Source: Nansenia antarctica
Taxonomy: Eukaryota > Chordata > Actinopteri > Argentiniformes > Microstomatidae
DNA length: 64,000 nt
Assembly (NCBI GenBank): GCA_963989245.1
Contig: OZ022345.1
Span: 44,632,470 to 44,696,469, forward strand
Direction: 5' to 3'
Below the pieces are notes generated by a model. It was not told the origin of the DNA and did no database searches. It saw nothing but the letters and a program-made list of their open reading frames with translations. Made by a program: the position numbers and the translations under genes. Shown in pieces: positions 42,526 to 53,516 of this stretch. How positions within the stretch are numbered: position 1 is the first letter of the stretch; every line of letters starts with the position of its first letter.

Positions 42526-45500
42526 CATACAGTACACATGTATATACATATGTATATAATACATACAGTACACATGCATATACATATATATAATACATAC
42601 AGTATACATGCATGTACATATATATATGCATATTCTTATGTTCACATGTTCTCATGTTCACATGTTCAAACAAGAGTGAGGAAGACAGTGAGGAAGGTGT
42701 GATACCAAGGTTGAAGTTGAAGACAGAAAGGCTGGTGAATCGAATGAAGAAAGTACAGACCTCTATAGAGTACAATGGTGCCATCACACAATTATGGGGG
42801 AAGCACCATCTAGAGAAGCTGGATTATAAAACGATAATACTATTACTGAATCAAAAGATTAAAGATCAGGAGGTAGTGATTTGGGCGTTACATGTAGAAG
42901 TGCTGAAGAGGGATTCAACATTCAAGATTCAAGATTTATTTATTGATAGAAGGGACAAGGAAAACCTGGGAAAGGAAGAGAGACAGGTGGAGATCCTCCC
43001 TGAAAGAGACGCGGAGAACACGGAGAGGGAGAAGACCACGAAACAACCGATGGTCAGAGAAATTAAAAACATTGAAAGAGAGAGGAGAAGAAAAGGAAAG
43101 GAAATGAGAATCCAGAGAGAGGAGGAGCAAGAAATGGAGAGGAAGAGAGAGGGGGAAGAGGAGGAGGAGAAGGAGATGGTCGCTAAACAGCTGAAGAAAA
43201 AGAGGAAAGAACTAGAAAAAGAAAAACAGTTAGAAAGAGAAAGAATGCAGAGAGAGGCAGAACAAGAAATGGAGAGGAAGAGAGAGATTGCAAGACAGAG
43301 AGAGGAGGAGGAGGAAGAGGAGGAGAAGAAGAAGGTTGCTGAACAGCTGAAGAAAAAGAGGAAAGAAAAACAGTTAGAGAGAGAGAGAATGCAGAGAGAG
43401 GAGGAACAAGAAATGGAGAGGAAGAGAACGGAGGAGGAGGAGGAACGGAAGAGAGAGATCGATAGATTGATAAGAGAAGAACAAATGATAGAGATGGAGA
43501 CAGAGGAGGAAAGGACAAAAGCCAAAAAGCAGGCTGCAACTAGAAAAAGACAGATGCAGCAAGAAAAGCAAAAACAGTTAGAGAGAGACAGAATGCAGAG
43601 AGAGGAGGAACAAGAAATGGAGAGGAAGAGAAAGGAGGAGGAGGAGGAAAGGAAGAAAGCTGGAAAGCCTGAAGAGACAGTTAAGAACTATTGTGAGAGA
43701 CAGATACAAAAGAGAAGAGAGGGGGAGACCATCCAGGCAGAGACAGAGAAAAGCCAGGAGGAGGAAGAGGAGGAGAAGAAGAAGGTTGCTGAACAGCTGA
43801 AGAAAAAGAGGAAAGAACTAGAGAAAGAAAAACAGTTAGGGAGAGAGAGAATGCAGAGAGAGGAGGAGCAAGAAATGGAGAGGAAGAGAGAGGAGGAAGA
43901 GGAGGAGGAGAAGGAGATGGTTGCTAAACAGCTGAAGAAAAAGAGGAAAGAACTAGAAAAAGAAAAACAGTTAGAGAGAGAGAGAATGCAGAGAGAGGCA
44001 GAACAAGAAATGGAGAGGAAGAGAGAGATTGCAAGACAGAGAGAGGAGGAAGAGGAGGAGAAGAAGAAGGTTGCTGAACAGCTGAAGAAAAAGAGGAAAG
44101 AACTAGAGAAAGAAAAACAGTTAGAGAGAGAGAGAATGCAGAGAGAGGCAGAACAAGAAATGGAGAGGAAGAGAAAGGAGGAGGAGGAACGGAAGAGAGA
44201 GATCGATAGATTGATAAGAGAAGAACAAATGATAGAGATGGAGAGAGAGGAGGAAAGTAAGAAAGAGATCGATAGATTGATAAGAGAAGAACAAATGATA
44301 GAGATGGAGAGAGAGGAGGAAGGTAAGAAAGAGATCGATAGATTGATAAGAGAAGAAGAACAAATGATAGAGATGGAGGAGGAAAGGAAGAAAGAGATCG
44401 ATAGATTGATAAGAGAAGAACAAATGATAGAGATGGAGAGAGAGGAGGATGGGAAGAAAGAGATCGATAGATTGATAAGAGAAGAAGAACAAATGATAGA
44501 GATGGAGAGAGAGGAGGAAAGGACAAAAGCCAAAAAGCAGGCTGCAACTAGAAAAAGACAGATGCAGCAAGAAAAGCAAAAACAGTTAGAGAGAGACAGA
44601 ATGCAGAGAGAGGAGGAACAAGAAATGGAGAGGAAGAGAAAGGAGGAGGAGGAAGAGATCGATAGATTGATAAGAGAAGAAGAACAAATTATAGAGATGG
44701 AGAGAGAGGAGGAAAGGACAAAAGCCGAAAAGCAGGCTGCAACTAGAAAAAGACAGATGCAGCAAGAAAAGCAAAAACAGTTAGAGAGAGACAGAATGCA
44801 GAGAGAGGAGGAACAAGAAATGGAGAGGAAGAGAAAGGAGGAGGAGGAGGAGGAGGAAAGGAAGAAAGCTGAAAAGCCTGAAGAGACAGTTAAGAACTAT
44901 TGTGAGAGACAGATACAAAAGAGAAGAGAGTGGGGGACCATCCAGGCAGAGACAGAGAAAAACCAGGAGGAGGAAGAGGAGGAGAAGAAGAAGGTTGCTG
45001 AACAGCTGAAGAAAAAGAGGAAAGAACTAGAGAAAGAAAAACATTTAGGGAGAGAGAGAATGCAGAGAGAGGAGGAGCAAGAAATGGAGAGGAAGAGAGA
45101 GGAGGAAAGGAATAAATCCAAAAAGCAGGCTGCGTTGGAGAGGACGAGAAGACAGAGAGAGGATGAGGAAGAGCAGAGAAACCAGGTAACCCTGGTGAGA
45201 GACAAAGAGGAGAAGGAGATGCCAGCAAAACAGCGGATGTTCCTGGAAATTAGAGAAATAGAAAGGGAGAGGAGAAGAAAGGTAGAGGAAGAGAGAATAC
45301 ACAAGGAAAAGGAGAAACAGAAGGAAGAGGAAGAAAAACTAAAAGAGGTTGAGCAGGCTGCGTTGGAGAGGACGAGAAGACAGAGAGAGGATGAGGAAGA
45401 GAAAGAGCAGAGAAACCAGGTAACCCTGGTGAGAGACAAAGAGGAGAAGGAGATGCCAGCAAAACAGCGGATGTTCCTGGAAATTAGAGAAATAGAAATG

Positions 45501-48500
45501 GAGAGGAGAAGAAAGGTAGAGGAAGAGAGATTACACAAGGAAAATGAGAAACAGAAGGAAGAGGAAGAAAAACTAAAAGAGGTTGCTGGAGCAAAAAAGC
45601 AGAGAGAGGAGGAAAGGAAGAAATCCAAAAAGCAGGCTGCGTTGGAGAGGACGAGAAGACAGAGAGAGGATGAGGAAGAGCAGAGAAACCAGGTAACTCT
45701 GGTGAGAGACAAAGAGGAGAAGAAGATACCAGCAAAACAGCGGATGTTCCTGGAAATTAGAGAAATAGAAATGGAGAGGAGAAGAAAGGTAGAGGAAGAG
45801 AGAATACACAAGGAAAAGGAGAAACAGAAGGAAGAGGAAGAAAAACTAAAAGAGGTTGCTCGAACAAAAAAGCAGAGAGAGGAGGAACATGAAACAGAGA
45901 GGAAGAGAGAGGAGGAAAGGAAGAGAGAGATCGTTAGATTGAAAAGAGAAGAAGAACTAATGATAGAGATGGAGAGAGAGGAGGAAAGGACGAAAGCCGA
46001 AAAGCGGGCTGCGACTAGAAAAAGACAGATGGAGCAAGAAGAGCAGAGACAGTTAGAGAGAGACAGAGTGCATAGAGAGGAGACACAACAGCTCACTGAG
46101 AGGAGGAGGGCTAGACAACAAGAGATTATTATTATTAGATCAAAAAGAGAACAAGAACAAATAATAGAGAGGGAGAGAGAGGAGACACAACTAAGGGCGG
46201 AGCAGGAGGAGAAGAAGAAGGTTGCTGAACAGCAGAAAAAGAGGCAAGAACTAGAAAAAGAAGAACAGTTAGAGAGAGAGAGAATCCAGAAGGAGGAGCA
46301 ACAGATGAAACTGTTGGAAGAGCAAAACAACAGGGCAATGGAGGATGAAAAAAAGAAAACCCCTGAGAAAGAGGGAAATGTAATGGAGGCACAGAAAGAC
46401 AAGAGCATCAGGAGAAGAGCCTTCAATTTCATTAATGAGAAGCAGAAGGAGGACAATCTCCAGAGGATTCAGAGGACCTACCAGAGGGAGGAGGAGGAGG
46501 GTGACGATACCTACATCCAACGTAAGTGTAGTATTTCTACCTTCTGAAATGAATGAATGAATGAATAATAATAATAATAACAACTTTTTATTTGTATAGC
46601 ACTTTTCCTGCAAACGTTGCAGCTCAAAGTGCTCCAATCATTATATAATCATCATTTAATTATTTTGTCATTTAAAGGCAATATTAAAAAGATGGGTTTT
46701 TAGTCTTGACTTGAACATTTGCTGAAGTTGCATCCCTAATGTAAACTGGCAGTGAATTCCACAATTTGGGTGCATAAAATGAGAATGCAGCCTCACCAAA
46801 TCTCTTCTTTTGTACATGTGGTGCACAGAGAAAATGATCTTTATTGTCATTGTGACAGGTACAACAAAATTCAAATGCAAACCCTAGGTTCTAACAAACA
46901 AACACAGTCCTAATATAAAAAACAAAACAAGAATGAGGCATAAATAGGGGGGGATATAAATAAAAATAGGGGGATAAGTGATCGGTAGACATCTGAGAAT
47001 GTACAGTATCTATTATGTGAACTTCTATACTTCTATACACTATATGGCCTAAATGATGGCTAGGACTGGTGATATCAAGCGAAAGGTTCTTTATATTCAA
47101 ATCTGCAGACATACACTTGTGATCACTTTCTTTTCAATAAAACGAGCTATTAGATATTCACTTTCAATTCAATGTACAATTCGTATTTCTCAAAAAACAA
47201 CAAACGGTCAACTTATATGATTACCCATTTGGTTAATACAACAGAAATGTACTTATTTTTAACTATCAATCAATCATGTAACATATTAATCAATCTCTTT
47301 TAACTGTCAATCAATCATGTAACATATTAATCAATCTATTCTCTTTTAACTGTCAATCAATAATGTAACATATTAATCAATCATGTAACCTATAAAGTTA
47401 CAACAGCAAGGCCTGACAATTAGCAATTTCTCTGATCAGTTACTGTCAACGTTTTGTTAGGTGTTCTATTCTATTCTAAACTTCGTACCTTTGGATATCG
47501 TCCTTTTCTCTGCCAGGTATCCCCACGTCTGGGGGCTTAATCTCGTCGTGCACCCGGGCCGAGCGAGAGCAGGAGAAGAGAGCCGAGCTCTTAAAGAGGG
47601 AGAGGAACAGACAGAAGAGGGAGGACGAATGGAATAAGTTCCGGAGGGAAAAAGCAGCCAAGAAAAATGCCAAAATCGATAAGGAGGAGGAGCTGGTTAA
47701 ACAGCATGAAGAGATGTATCTCAAGGCCAGACAGGAAGAAGAGTTAGACAGACTCCAACCACAACAACCTGATACTGATAGCGAGGATGGAGAAGAGGAG
47801 ATCACGGAGGGTGATCTTCAGGGGTGTCCCGTTGAAAAGAAAGACAAGAGTGTGATGAGAAGAGGCTTCAACTTCTTTAACAGGAAGCTCAAGGAACACA
47901 ACCAGCAGAAGATCGAGAGGACCTTCAGGAGAGAGGAGGAGGAGGGTCAGAACGTCCGCCTCCTGTGTAAGTCCAGACAATTAGCAATTTCTCTCTGAAA
48001 AAAAAAACAAGTCAGTTACTGTCAATGTTTTGTTGTAGATGTTGTATTCTATTCTAAACTTCGTACCATTGGATATTGTCTTGTCTTTTCTCTCTCTGTC
48101 ACTTCCTGACACGGCTGGGGGCTTCTTAGCCTCAATAGTCAACAACGGCCTGATCACCCGTGCCACACGAGAGCAGGGGAAGAGGAAGAAGCTCATAGAG
48201 AACGAGAGGAAGAGAGAAAAGAGGGAGGACCGATGGAATAGGTTCCAGGAGGAAAAAGCAGAGAAGAAGAGCGCCAAGACGCAGAAGGAGGAGAAAAGAA
48301 AGTTGAGGTGAGAAATACAGGTTGGAAGGACGATGCACAGACATTTCAAACACACATGTTCTTTAATTTATATAAAATGTGACCAAGACTGTTGAGTATG
48401 AGGGGCTTGTTGAGGTGTTTGGCTCAACAACAACAACAACAACAACAACAAAAAAGTTGGTTGTCTAATGTTGTCAAGTGTCTATGTGAGAGTCCTTTGG

Positions 48501-48564
48501 CTAATTATCTCTCCACTTCTGTCTTTCTGTCGTCTTCCCCAGACTGAAAGCTTCTGAAGATTGA
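42079..48564 (+). CDS. Trichohyalin-like, extremely charged coiled-coil protein (multi-exon)
   Basis: Exons 42079-42153, 42675-46521, 47517-47966, 48130-48307 and 48543-48564 join in phase to about 1524 codons; earlier exons may exist (MSDSDM-type candidates at 34254 and 36611). The start is acidic (SEESRDDGYSEK). A non-repetitive segment follows (RLVNRMKKVQTSIEYNGAIT, KTIILLLNQKIKDQEVV). Then come about 1100 residues almost wholly Glu, Lys, Arg and Gln, in internal repeats such as EEEQEMERKR and REIDRLIREEQMIEMER, predicted to be one long helix or coiled coil. Modules RRAFNFINEKQKEDNLQRI and RRGFNFFNRKLKEHNQQKI close two successive exons. The last residues are RLKASED. I do not recognise an orthologue; the resemblance to trichohyalin or caldesmon is compositional only. 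Confidence 0.65.
42381..42640. repeat. TA-rich tandem repeat with CATACAGTATACATGCATA
   Basis: Several units of a roughly 40-bp motif mixed with (TA)n, in the intron before the large exon. Apparent Tyr/Ile/Cys-rich reading frames here are repeat artefacts. Confidence 0.9.
46552..46880 (-). mobile_element. LINE 3' fragment, copy 4, in an intron of the coiled-coil gene
   Basis: (AAT)n after 46560, then TTTGTATAGCACTTTTCCTG and minus-strand sequence of the same LINE tail as at 33.5 kb, here further decayed. It is followed by CTTTATTGTCATTGTGACAG, which resembles the 3' end of the L2-like LINE at 1590. Confidence 0.7.
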
Positions 48565-49127
48565 AGATGCGATGCAGCCACTAATTGGTGGACAAAACAA
48601 ACAAAGCAACAAAGGATTAATATTAAGAAGAATTATTATATATATAGAATTATATTAAGAAATGTATGATGAATTAGTGAAAACCCCACTGATTCTAGCC
48701 ATCCAATTCAATTGTTTCTTTTTGGATTCTGTCCAGGAGATAACACAGTGTTTTACCACTATCCGATGCCACCCATAGTACTTCTACTTCTTTTCGTTTC
48801 TCTGAAGCGTGGTGGTTATATGACAGTTTCCCATTTCTTTCTTTCGTATTAATTTTATTTATTTATTTTTCTTTATTTAATTTTCTTTCTTTCTTTCTTA
48901 TTTATTTTCTTTCTTTCTTTCTTATTTTCTTTCTTTCTTCATTATTTATTTTCTTTCTTTATTTTTCTCTTTATAATTTATTTTCTTTCTTTCTTTCTTA
49001 TTTATTTGTCTTTTTTTAGTATTTATTTACTTTCTTTTTTATTTATTTATCTATTTATTTTATTTATTATATTATTATGTATTATTTCACGTTTTAGTTG
49101 AACACTGCCAGGTCTATTGAGCTGCAG
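48565..49127. other. 3' flank of the coiled-coil gene: T-rich simple repeats
   Basis: No AATAAA is obvious close to the stop. From about 48830 to 49090 the sequence is (CTTT)n and (ATTT)n simple repeat. No gene. Confidence 0.7.
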
Positions 49128-49703
49128 GGGTTGCGTAGTCGAGGGCAGACAAGGCAGTGCTGCATAGTATGGGCTGCTCCTCCACACTCACAGGTGGTTG
49201 GGCCAGTCTTGTTCTCCTTCTGAGGCGGTTGAGAGTTTTCCACTGAGCCCATGGTGCTTCTGGGCCAGGGGGAGGGGCTTCAGTGGGGGGTGTTCCCATG
49301 GTGCTTCTGGGCCAGGGGGAGGGGCTTCAGTGGGGGGTGTTCCCATGGCAGTTGGAAGAGGGTCATTCTCAAGCTTTTCCATCCAGAGTTGGATTCCTGT
49401 TTCTTCTCGAGATGTTGACTTCAGCCGTTGGGCCGGAGGGCGGCATCCATGGAGGGGACGGCGTTCATCACTGGTGGCTTTGGTTTTCTCCACTCGGCTG
49501 GCAACTTCCCGTCTGGCAACTTCCCGTCTGGCAACTTCCCGTCTAATACCAGCCGGGGCGATGCCAGCGAGGAGACGCAGGTTGCTTGTGTTGGCGGGTT
49601 TCAGGCAGCCAGTGATCAGGCGGCAGGTGTTGTTCAATGCCGGGTCAAGTTTCTTGGCATGTCTTGACCTCTCCCAGACAGGACATGCATCTTGACGGGT
49701 CAA
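49128..49703 (-). mobile_element. LINE C-terminal fragment with internal tandem duplications
   Basis: The minus strand reads SRHAKKLDPALNNTCRLITG, LLAGIAPAGIRR and KTKATSDERRPLHGCRPPAQ, a segment common near the end of some LINE proteins in fish. A later frame has EEQPILCSTALSALDYATPA. REVAR is repeated three times (about 49505-49550) and a 48-bp segment (GGGGGTGTTCCCATGG) twice. The rest of the element is absent. Confidence 0.6.
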
Positions 49704-50043
49704 TATATGAAAAAAAAAGAAAAAGAAAGAGAACTAACCCCCCAAAAATTGCTACAAAAGGTTTTTCCAATTGATTTTGGTACCTCTAGGCATGCTAAAA
49801 GACATACTAAAAATCTAGGAAAAGAGAAGATCAGAGAAGAGAAGATCAGTTCCAAACTTGGTCTGGTATGGTCACCTTTCTCACCAGACCCTTCATTAAC
49901 AACTGGTTCAATGTGGTTCCTTCCTCTCATTCTAGCCTCAGAGTCGTCTACCTAAAGTCCACATGCAGCCTAGACCAGGGGCGGTCTGGCCACTCCCATG
50001 GGTGCAACGGGGCTGGCGGTGGATTGTTCTGATTTGTCTGACA
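49704..50043. other. Short non-coding stretch beside the truncated Gypsy element
   Basis: Contains AGAGAAGATCAG duplicated near 49824 and a CCAGGGGCGGTCTGGCC palindrome-like sequence at 49975-49991 that may be a transposon end. The Gypsy coding sequence breaks off next to it. No gene. Confidence 0.5.
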
Positions 50044-52899
50044 CTATTTGCATGATTTCACCTTGCTCTCCAGATCATCGTCCATTCTTGGCCACCAGAC
50101 GTAAGATCTCGCAAGGCTTTTCATCCGGGACACTCCTGGATGAGTCTCATGTATCTCCTCCACAACTTGTGACCGGCCTGGGGAAGGTACGATGACCCTC
50201 GACCCCCAGAAGATGCAGCCGTCCTGCAGGCTCAGTTCTGTCTTGCTTTTAGCATAAGGCCTCAGTTCCTCTCCCTCCACGACACTGGGCCAACCTTGCA
50301 AAAGGAAGGTCTTGACTCGAGACAGGACCGGGTCCCTCTCTGTCCACTGTTTGATTTGTGTCGCTTTTATAGGTGTCTCTGCTAGCCTCTCCAATGAAAA
50401 CACAGTCTCTGGAGGCACATATGTAGCAGAGGGTGTCTCTGGTAACGGCAGTCGACTCAGCGCGTCGGCATTTGCGTTATCCTTACCCGCTTTGAACACT
50501 ATAGTGTACTGGTAGGCTGACAGTGTGAGAGCCCAACGCTGTATCCTGGCTGAGGCCAGCGGTGGGATGCATTTTGTCTCACTGAACAGACTCATCAGAG
50601 GTTTATGGTCCGTCGTAATAGTGAATGCCCGTCCATACAGGTATTGATGGAAACGTTTCACAGCAAAAACAACAGCTAGACCTTCTTTATCGAACTGTGA
50701 ATACCCTTTTTCCGCGGCTGTCAGGGTACGTGAAGCAAAAACAACAGGCTTCTCAGCCCCATCCTCCATTATGTGTGAGAGCACTGCTCCGACTCCATAA
50801 GGCGAGGCATCACACGAGACGATGATTTCTTTGTCTGGGTCATAGTGAACGAGCAGCTTTGCGGACTGGAGAAGCTCTTTCACTTCCTTAAAAGCTCTCT
50901 GCTGCTCTCCATTCCACTCCCACTTAGTGTCAATATGCAGTAGCTTGTACAGCGGGGCCAACACCTTTGAAAGATCCGGCAGAAACTTGCCATAATAATT
51001 CACCATGCCCAAAAACGATCTCAGTTCATGGACACTCTTTGGGCTTGGGGCCTCTTTTATGGCTCTCACCTTGTCTTCCAAAGGGCTGAGCCCCTGTGCT
51101 GTGATCCTGTGTCCCAGGTAGGTCACGCTCGGTGCCAGGAACACACACTTGGCACGTTTCAAACGCAGTCCTGCGTTTGAGAGTCGTTTCAGCACCTGCT
51201 CTAGGTTAGCCAGATGCTCCGCCTCCGTGGCCCCCGTGATGAGGATATCATCGAGATATACCGCTACGTGCGGAATACCCTGTAACAATGTGTCCATTGT
51301 TCTTTGGAAAATGGCGGGGCTGGATGCCACCCCAAACACAAGGCGATTATATTTGAATAAGCCCTTGTGAGTGTTAATTGTGACATATTCTTTTGACTCT
51401 TCGTCCAGCTGCAGTTGCTGGTATGCATGGCTCATGTCTAGCTTTGTGAAAAGCTTACCCCCTGACAAGGTTGCAAACAGGTCATCCACCCTTGGTAGTG
51501 GATACTCCTCCAGCCTAGCGACCTGATTTACCGTCACCTTGTAGTCTCCACATATCCTTGCTGTTTTGTCTTCTTTCAGGACTGGGACAATGGGAGCCGC
51601 CCACCTTGAAAACTGGACGGGTTCAATGATGCCTTGCTTCTGTAAACGTTCCAGCTCCTCCTCCACTTTGACCTTCATGGCATAGGGCACCGACCTTGGC
51701 TTGAAAAACCGTGGGGCGGCCTCAGGGTCAACATGGAGTTTCACGGTTACCCCCTTCAGTGTGCCCAGCTCGTCCCTGAAAACATCACTGTATCGATGCA
51801 GTATATCCACTGTCGTGTCTGTTGTGTGCACATACTTAACGTCATGCCAGTTGAGTTTAATTTTCCTTAGCCAATCACGGCCCAAAAGACTTGGTCCCCT
51901 GCCCTTAGCTATCACCAGCCTGGCTTTTGCCTTCTGGTTCTCTGCTGAAATGTCCACATATAGCACTCCTATAAGCGGTATGGGCTGACCTGTATATGTC
52001 CTGAGTCTCAGCTTTGATGGGCTGATGGGCGGTAGGTTAGACCCCCATGTCTTCCTGTAGGTCTCCTCACTGATGACCGATGCAGTAGCCCCTGAGTCAA
52101 TCTCAAACTTTACGTCCTGTCCCCTGACAGTGACAGTGGCATAATAGGGTTCAGGTGGCTCCTCATCTGTCTCCACTCCGAACATGTTGTATGCACACGC
52201 TGCCTCTTCGTCTGCTTCTTCCAGGTGGTGTGTGTCTGCCTGAGCCTGTCTAGGTTTCCCCTGCCAAGGCTTGCCCTTGCTCATTTTATGGTCTTTTGAA
52301 CTCCTGCACTTCTTTGCTAGGTGTCCCTTTTTATTACAATTATGGCAAACAGTCTCTTTAAATCTGCAGTCATTTGCATAATGTGATCCTCCACACCGAA
52401 AACATTCCACCCTTTTTTCGAAACTCTCATTTTTACCAGTCTCTTTATGGGTATGATCCCTCCTGACTTGGTGCACTGTCGCTGTCTGCGACAACCCACT
52501 CCCTCTCTGTATGTCTTTAGCATTGTTAGCAGCCATCTCCATACCTTGGGAAATCTCCAGGGCCTTTTTGAAAGTCAGTGGTGGGGCTTCCCCCAGCAGG
52601 CGGCGCTGTATGGGGTCATTACTAATGCCGCAAACTAACCTGTCACGGAGCATGTCATCCAACACTGCCCCAAATTCACAATGCTCCGACAGCTGACGTA
52701 GCTCGGCTACAAAATTGGCTACAGACTGACCTGTCTTCCTGAACAGACTGTGAAATTTAAAACGTTGAACTATCACAGAAGGTCGTGGATTGTGGTGGTT
52801 CCCCACGAGCTTGACTAGGTCCACGTATGGAATTTCCCCCGGTTTCTGTGGTGTGGCTAAATTCCTTATTAGCTTAATAAGTCTTTGCCCCACACACAC
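50044..52899 (-). pseudogene. Gypsy gag-pol: zinc knuckles, protease, RT, RNase H, start of integrase
   Basis: 951 codons open. In order: two CCHC knuckles (CFRCGGSHYANDC at about residue 166 and CHNCNKKGHLAKKC), an aspartic protease with DSGAT (about 268), reverse transcriptase with YLDDILITG (about 550), RNase H with CDASPYGVGAVLSH (about 697), and the first part of the integrase HHCC finger near the end. The frame stops where the element is truncated, so the catalytic integrase core is missing. Single-frame gag-pol is common in this lineage. The upstream gag residues (ATFGTISEFVEANEDWTEY) lie in another frame because of one extra T near 52875. Confidence 0.9.
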
Positions 52900-53238
52900 T
52901 CAGGAGAATGGAGCGCTTCCTAGCCTCCTCATTAATTCCATTTGCAGAGAAAAAGTGTCCCAGCCTTTCCTCATACTCTGTCCAGTCTTCGTTTGCCTCC
53001 ACAAACTCACTGATGGTCCCGAAGGTAGCCATCTGAACGCGAGGCTCCTCTTCCTCACTCAGCTCTTCCTCCGATGCTTCCCCGTCCAGTCGTCCACGAG
53101 CGAATCCTCTGCAGTACCACTGCCAGCGTTGCTCATCCGTTAGCTGTCCAGCTAGCTACCGTTAGCCTAGCTCACACTAACAAAGACAAAACCGGGACGA
53201 CTCGTCGAAAATCCAGTTTATCCTCGTCGCCAAAAATA

Positions 53239-53516
53239 TGTGGTAACCTTTAAACGTAATAAAGCCACATGACGCTTGATGTCCTTTCGGTTTGTACTTT
53301 ATATAGAACGGGAGCATGGAGTCATACATACATGTCTGTGCGTCTTACACTGCGCACCTGTAAAGCTATCTCTGAATACCGGATACGGAAACACATCCTG
53401 CCTACATATCTGTAGTCCTAGAAATACTATCCCTTTAACCCATAACTCCTCCTGGTGGGAAAACATAGATATTGCATCTCAATATAAATCCTAGGTATAA
53501 TGCTCACATTATAACA
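53239..53516 (-). repeat. Gypsy 5' LTR (278 bp)
   Basis: On the minus strand it begins TGTTATAATGTGAGC and ends GGTTACCACA, giving TG...CA termini. A TATA box (CTATATAAAG, plus-strand 53297-53306) and a CTTTATTACG segment before the end fit a promoter and polyadenylation region. Confidence 0.8.

Larger units (their letters stand above)
50044..53516 (-). mobile_element. Ty3/Gypsy LTR retrotransposon, 3'-truncated, one LTR
   Basis: Minus strand: LTR at 53516-53239, then a leader with GGCGACGAGG close to the LTR (a likely primer-binding site), gag (from about 53030), protease, reverse transcriptase and RNase H, breaking off in the integrase zinc-binding region at 50044. No second LTR was found on the low-coordinate side, so the 3' third was lost. 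gag carries a one-base frameshift. Confidence 0.88.

Noticed and set aside
42929..46456. Ser/Phe/Leu-rich minus-strand frames up to 519 codons
   Set aside because: They are antisense shadows of the Glu/Lys/Arg-rich exon. GAG, GAA and AAG read backwards give CTC, TTC and CTT, which rarely makes stops.
53200..53240. A separate host gene beginning MSNAGSGTAEDSLVDDW
   Set aside because: It sits between the Gypsy LTR and gag and stops within 30 codons. It is the leader of the retrotransposon.
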